From Pholis gunnellus (taxonomy: Eukaryota; Chordata; Actinopteri; Perciformes; Pholidae), in contig OU342809.1 of the NCBI GenBank assembly GCA_910591455.2, forward strand, positions 19,695,427-19,759,426: a DNA stretch of 64,000 bases, given 5' to 3'. Made by a program: the position numbers and the translations under genes. Below, piece by piece: positions 63,651 to 64,000 of the stretch; the first letter of the stretch is position 1, and every line of letters begins with the position of its first letter. A model generated the notes under the pieces. The model was given only the letters and a program-made list of their open reading frames with translations. It did not search any database and was not told where the DNA came from.

Positions 63651-63975
63651 GTCGGAGGGTGCCAGAGAGTGCCACGAGCAGTCAGAGAGTGCCGGAGGGT
63701 GCCAGAGAGTGCCAGAGAGTGCCAGAGAGTGCCACGAGCAGTCAGAGAGTGCCGGAGAGTGCCGGAGAGTGCCAGAGAGTGCCAGAGAGTGCCACGAGCA
63801 GTCAGAGAGTGCCGGAGAGTGCCAGAGAGTGCCACGAGCAGTCAGAGAGTGCCGGAGGGTGCCAGAGAGTGCCAGAGAGTGCCAGAGAGTGCCACGAGCA
63901 GTCAGAGGGTGTCGGAGGGTGCCAGAGAGTGCCGCCAGCAGTCAGAAGGGTGCCGACAGTAGTCAGAGTGTGCGG
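63651..63975. repeat. Decamer minisatellite array 2
   Basis: About 31 units of 10 bp in strict register: gccagagagt, gccggagagt or gccggagggt, and the always-paired gccacgagca-gtcagagagt. The last part (63,901-63,947) shares a block of about 46 bases with the start of array 1 (62,426-62,472) apart from a single G insertion and one end difference. It may continue past the window. Confidence 0.95.
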
Positions 63976-64000
63976 TTCGGTTTTGCTCGATTTAGGTTCT

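Noticed and set aside
63510..63962. 150-codon frame and opposing 101-codon frame over decamer array 2
   Set aside because: Same artefact of a stop-free decamer; both strands are open.

Overview
The window is vertebrate nuclear DNA, almost certainly from a ray-finned fish and probably a percomorph. Coding sequence is split into short exons with GT-AG introns. Microsatellites and old interspersed repeats are abundant, and two of the repeats (about 12,535-12,925 and 55,362-55,606) resemble elements I know as common in percomorph genomes. Exon joins below were worked out by eye from splice signals, codon phase and family resemblance. Every accepted junction keeps the reading frame.

Layout. (1) 263-2,872, minus strand: the 5' two thirds of slc25a18, a mitochondrial glutamate carrier; its last exons lie outside the window. 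(2) 7,443-38,555, plus strand: cecr2, an AT-hook and bromodomain chromatin remodelling subunit with 18 coding exons, a 15 kb first intron and a spliced 3' UTR of nearly 3 kb. (3) 43,263-46,988, plus strand: ada2 (formerly cecr1), a secreted adenosine deaminase with nine coding exons. (4) 47,506-49,738, minus strand: a RIB43A-family axonemal gene, best matched to ribc2, with seven exons, convergent with ada2. (5) 52,105-61,647, minus strand: a polypeptide GalNAc-transferase of the galnt8/9/18 group, most likely galnt8, with 11 exons. (6) 61,870-64,000: mainly GC-rich 10-bp minisatellites.

The order slc25a18-cecr2-ada2 matches the human cat eye syndrome region at 22q11, which supports the ortholog names. 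ribc2 and galnt8 lie elsewhere in human, so that part of the order differs between the lineages. The genes do not form one pathway: they cover mitochondrial glutamate transport, chromatin remodelling, extracellular adenosine breakdown, ciliary doublet structure and Golgi O-glycosylation.

The most unusual structure is in the 5.3 kb galnt8 intron at 55,062-60,344. A 3.8 kb element bounded by CACTGTAA/TTACAGTG contains two inverted arrays of a roughly 40-bp repeat, two inserted retroelement tails, and a small minus-strand two-exon open frame beside CpG-rich sequence. The second is the pair of decamer minisatellites at 62.4 and 63.65 kb, which keep a 10-bp register over 250-300 bp.
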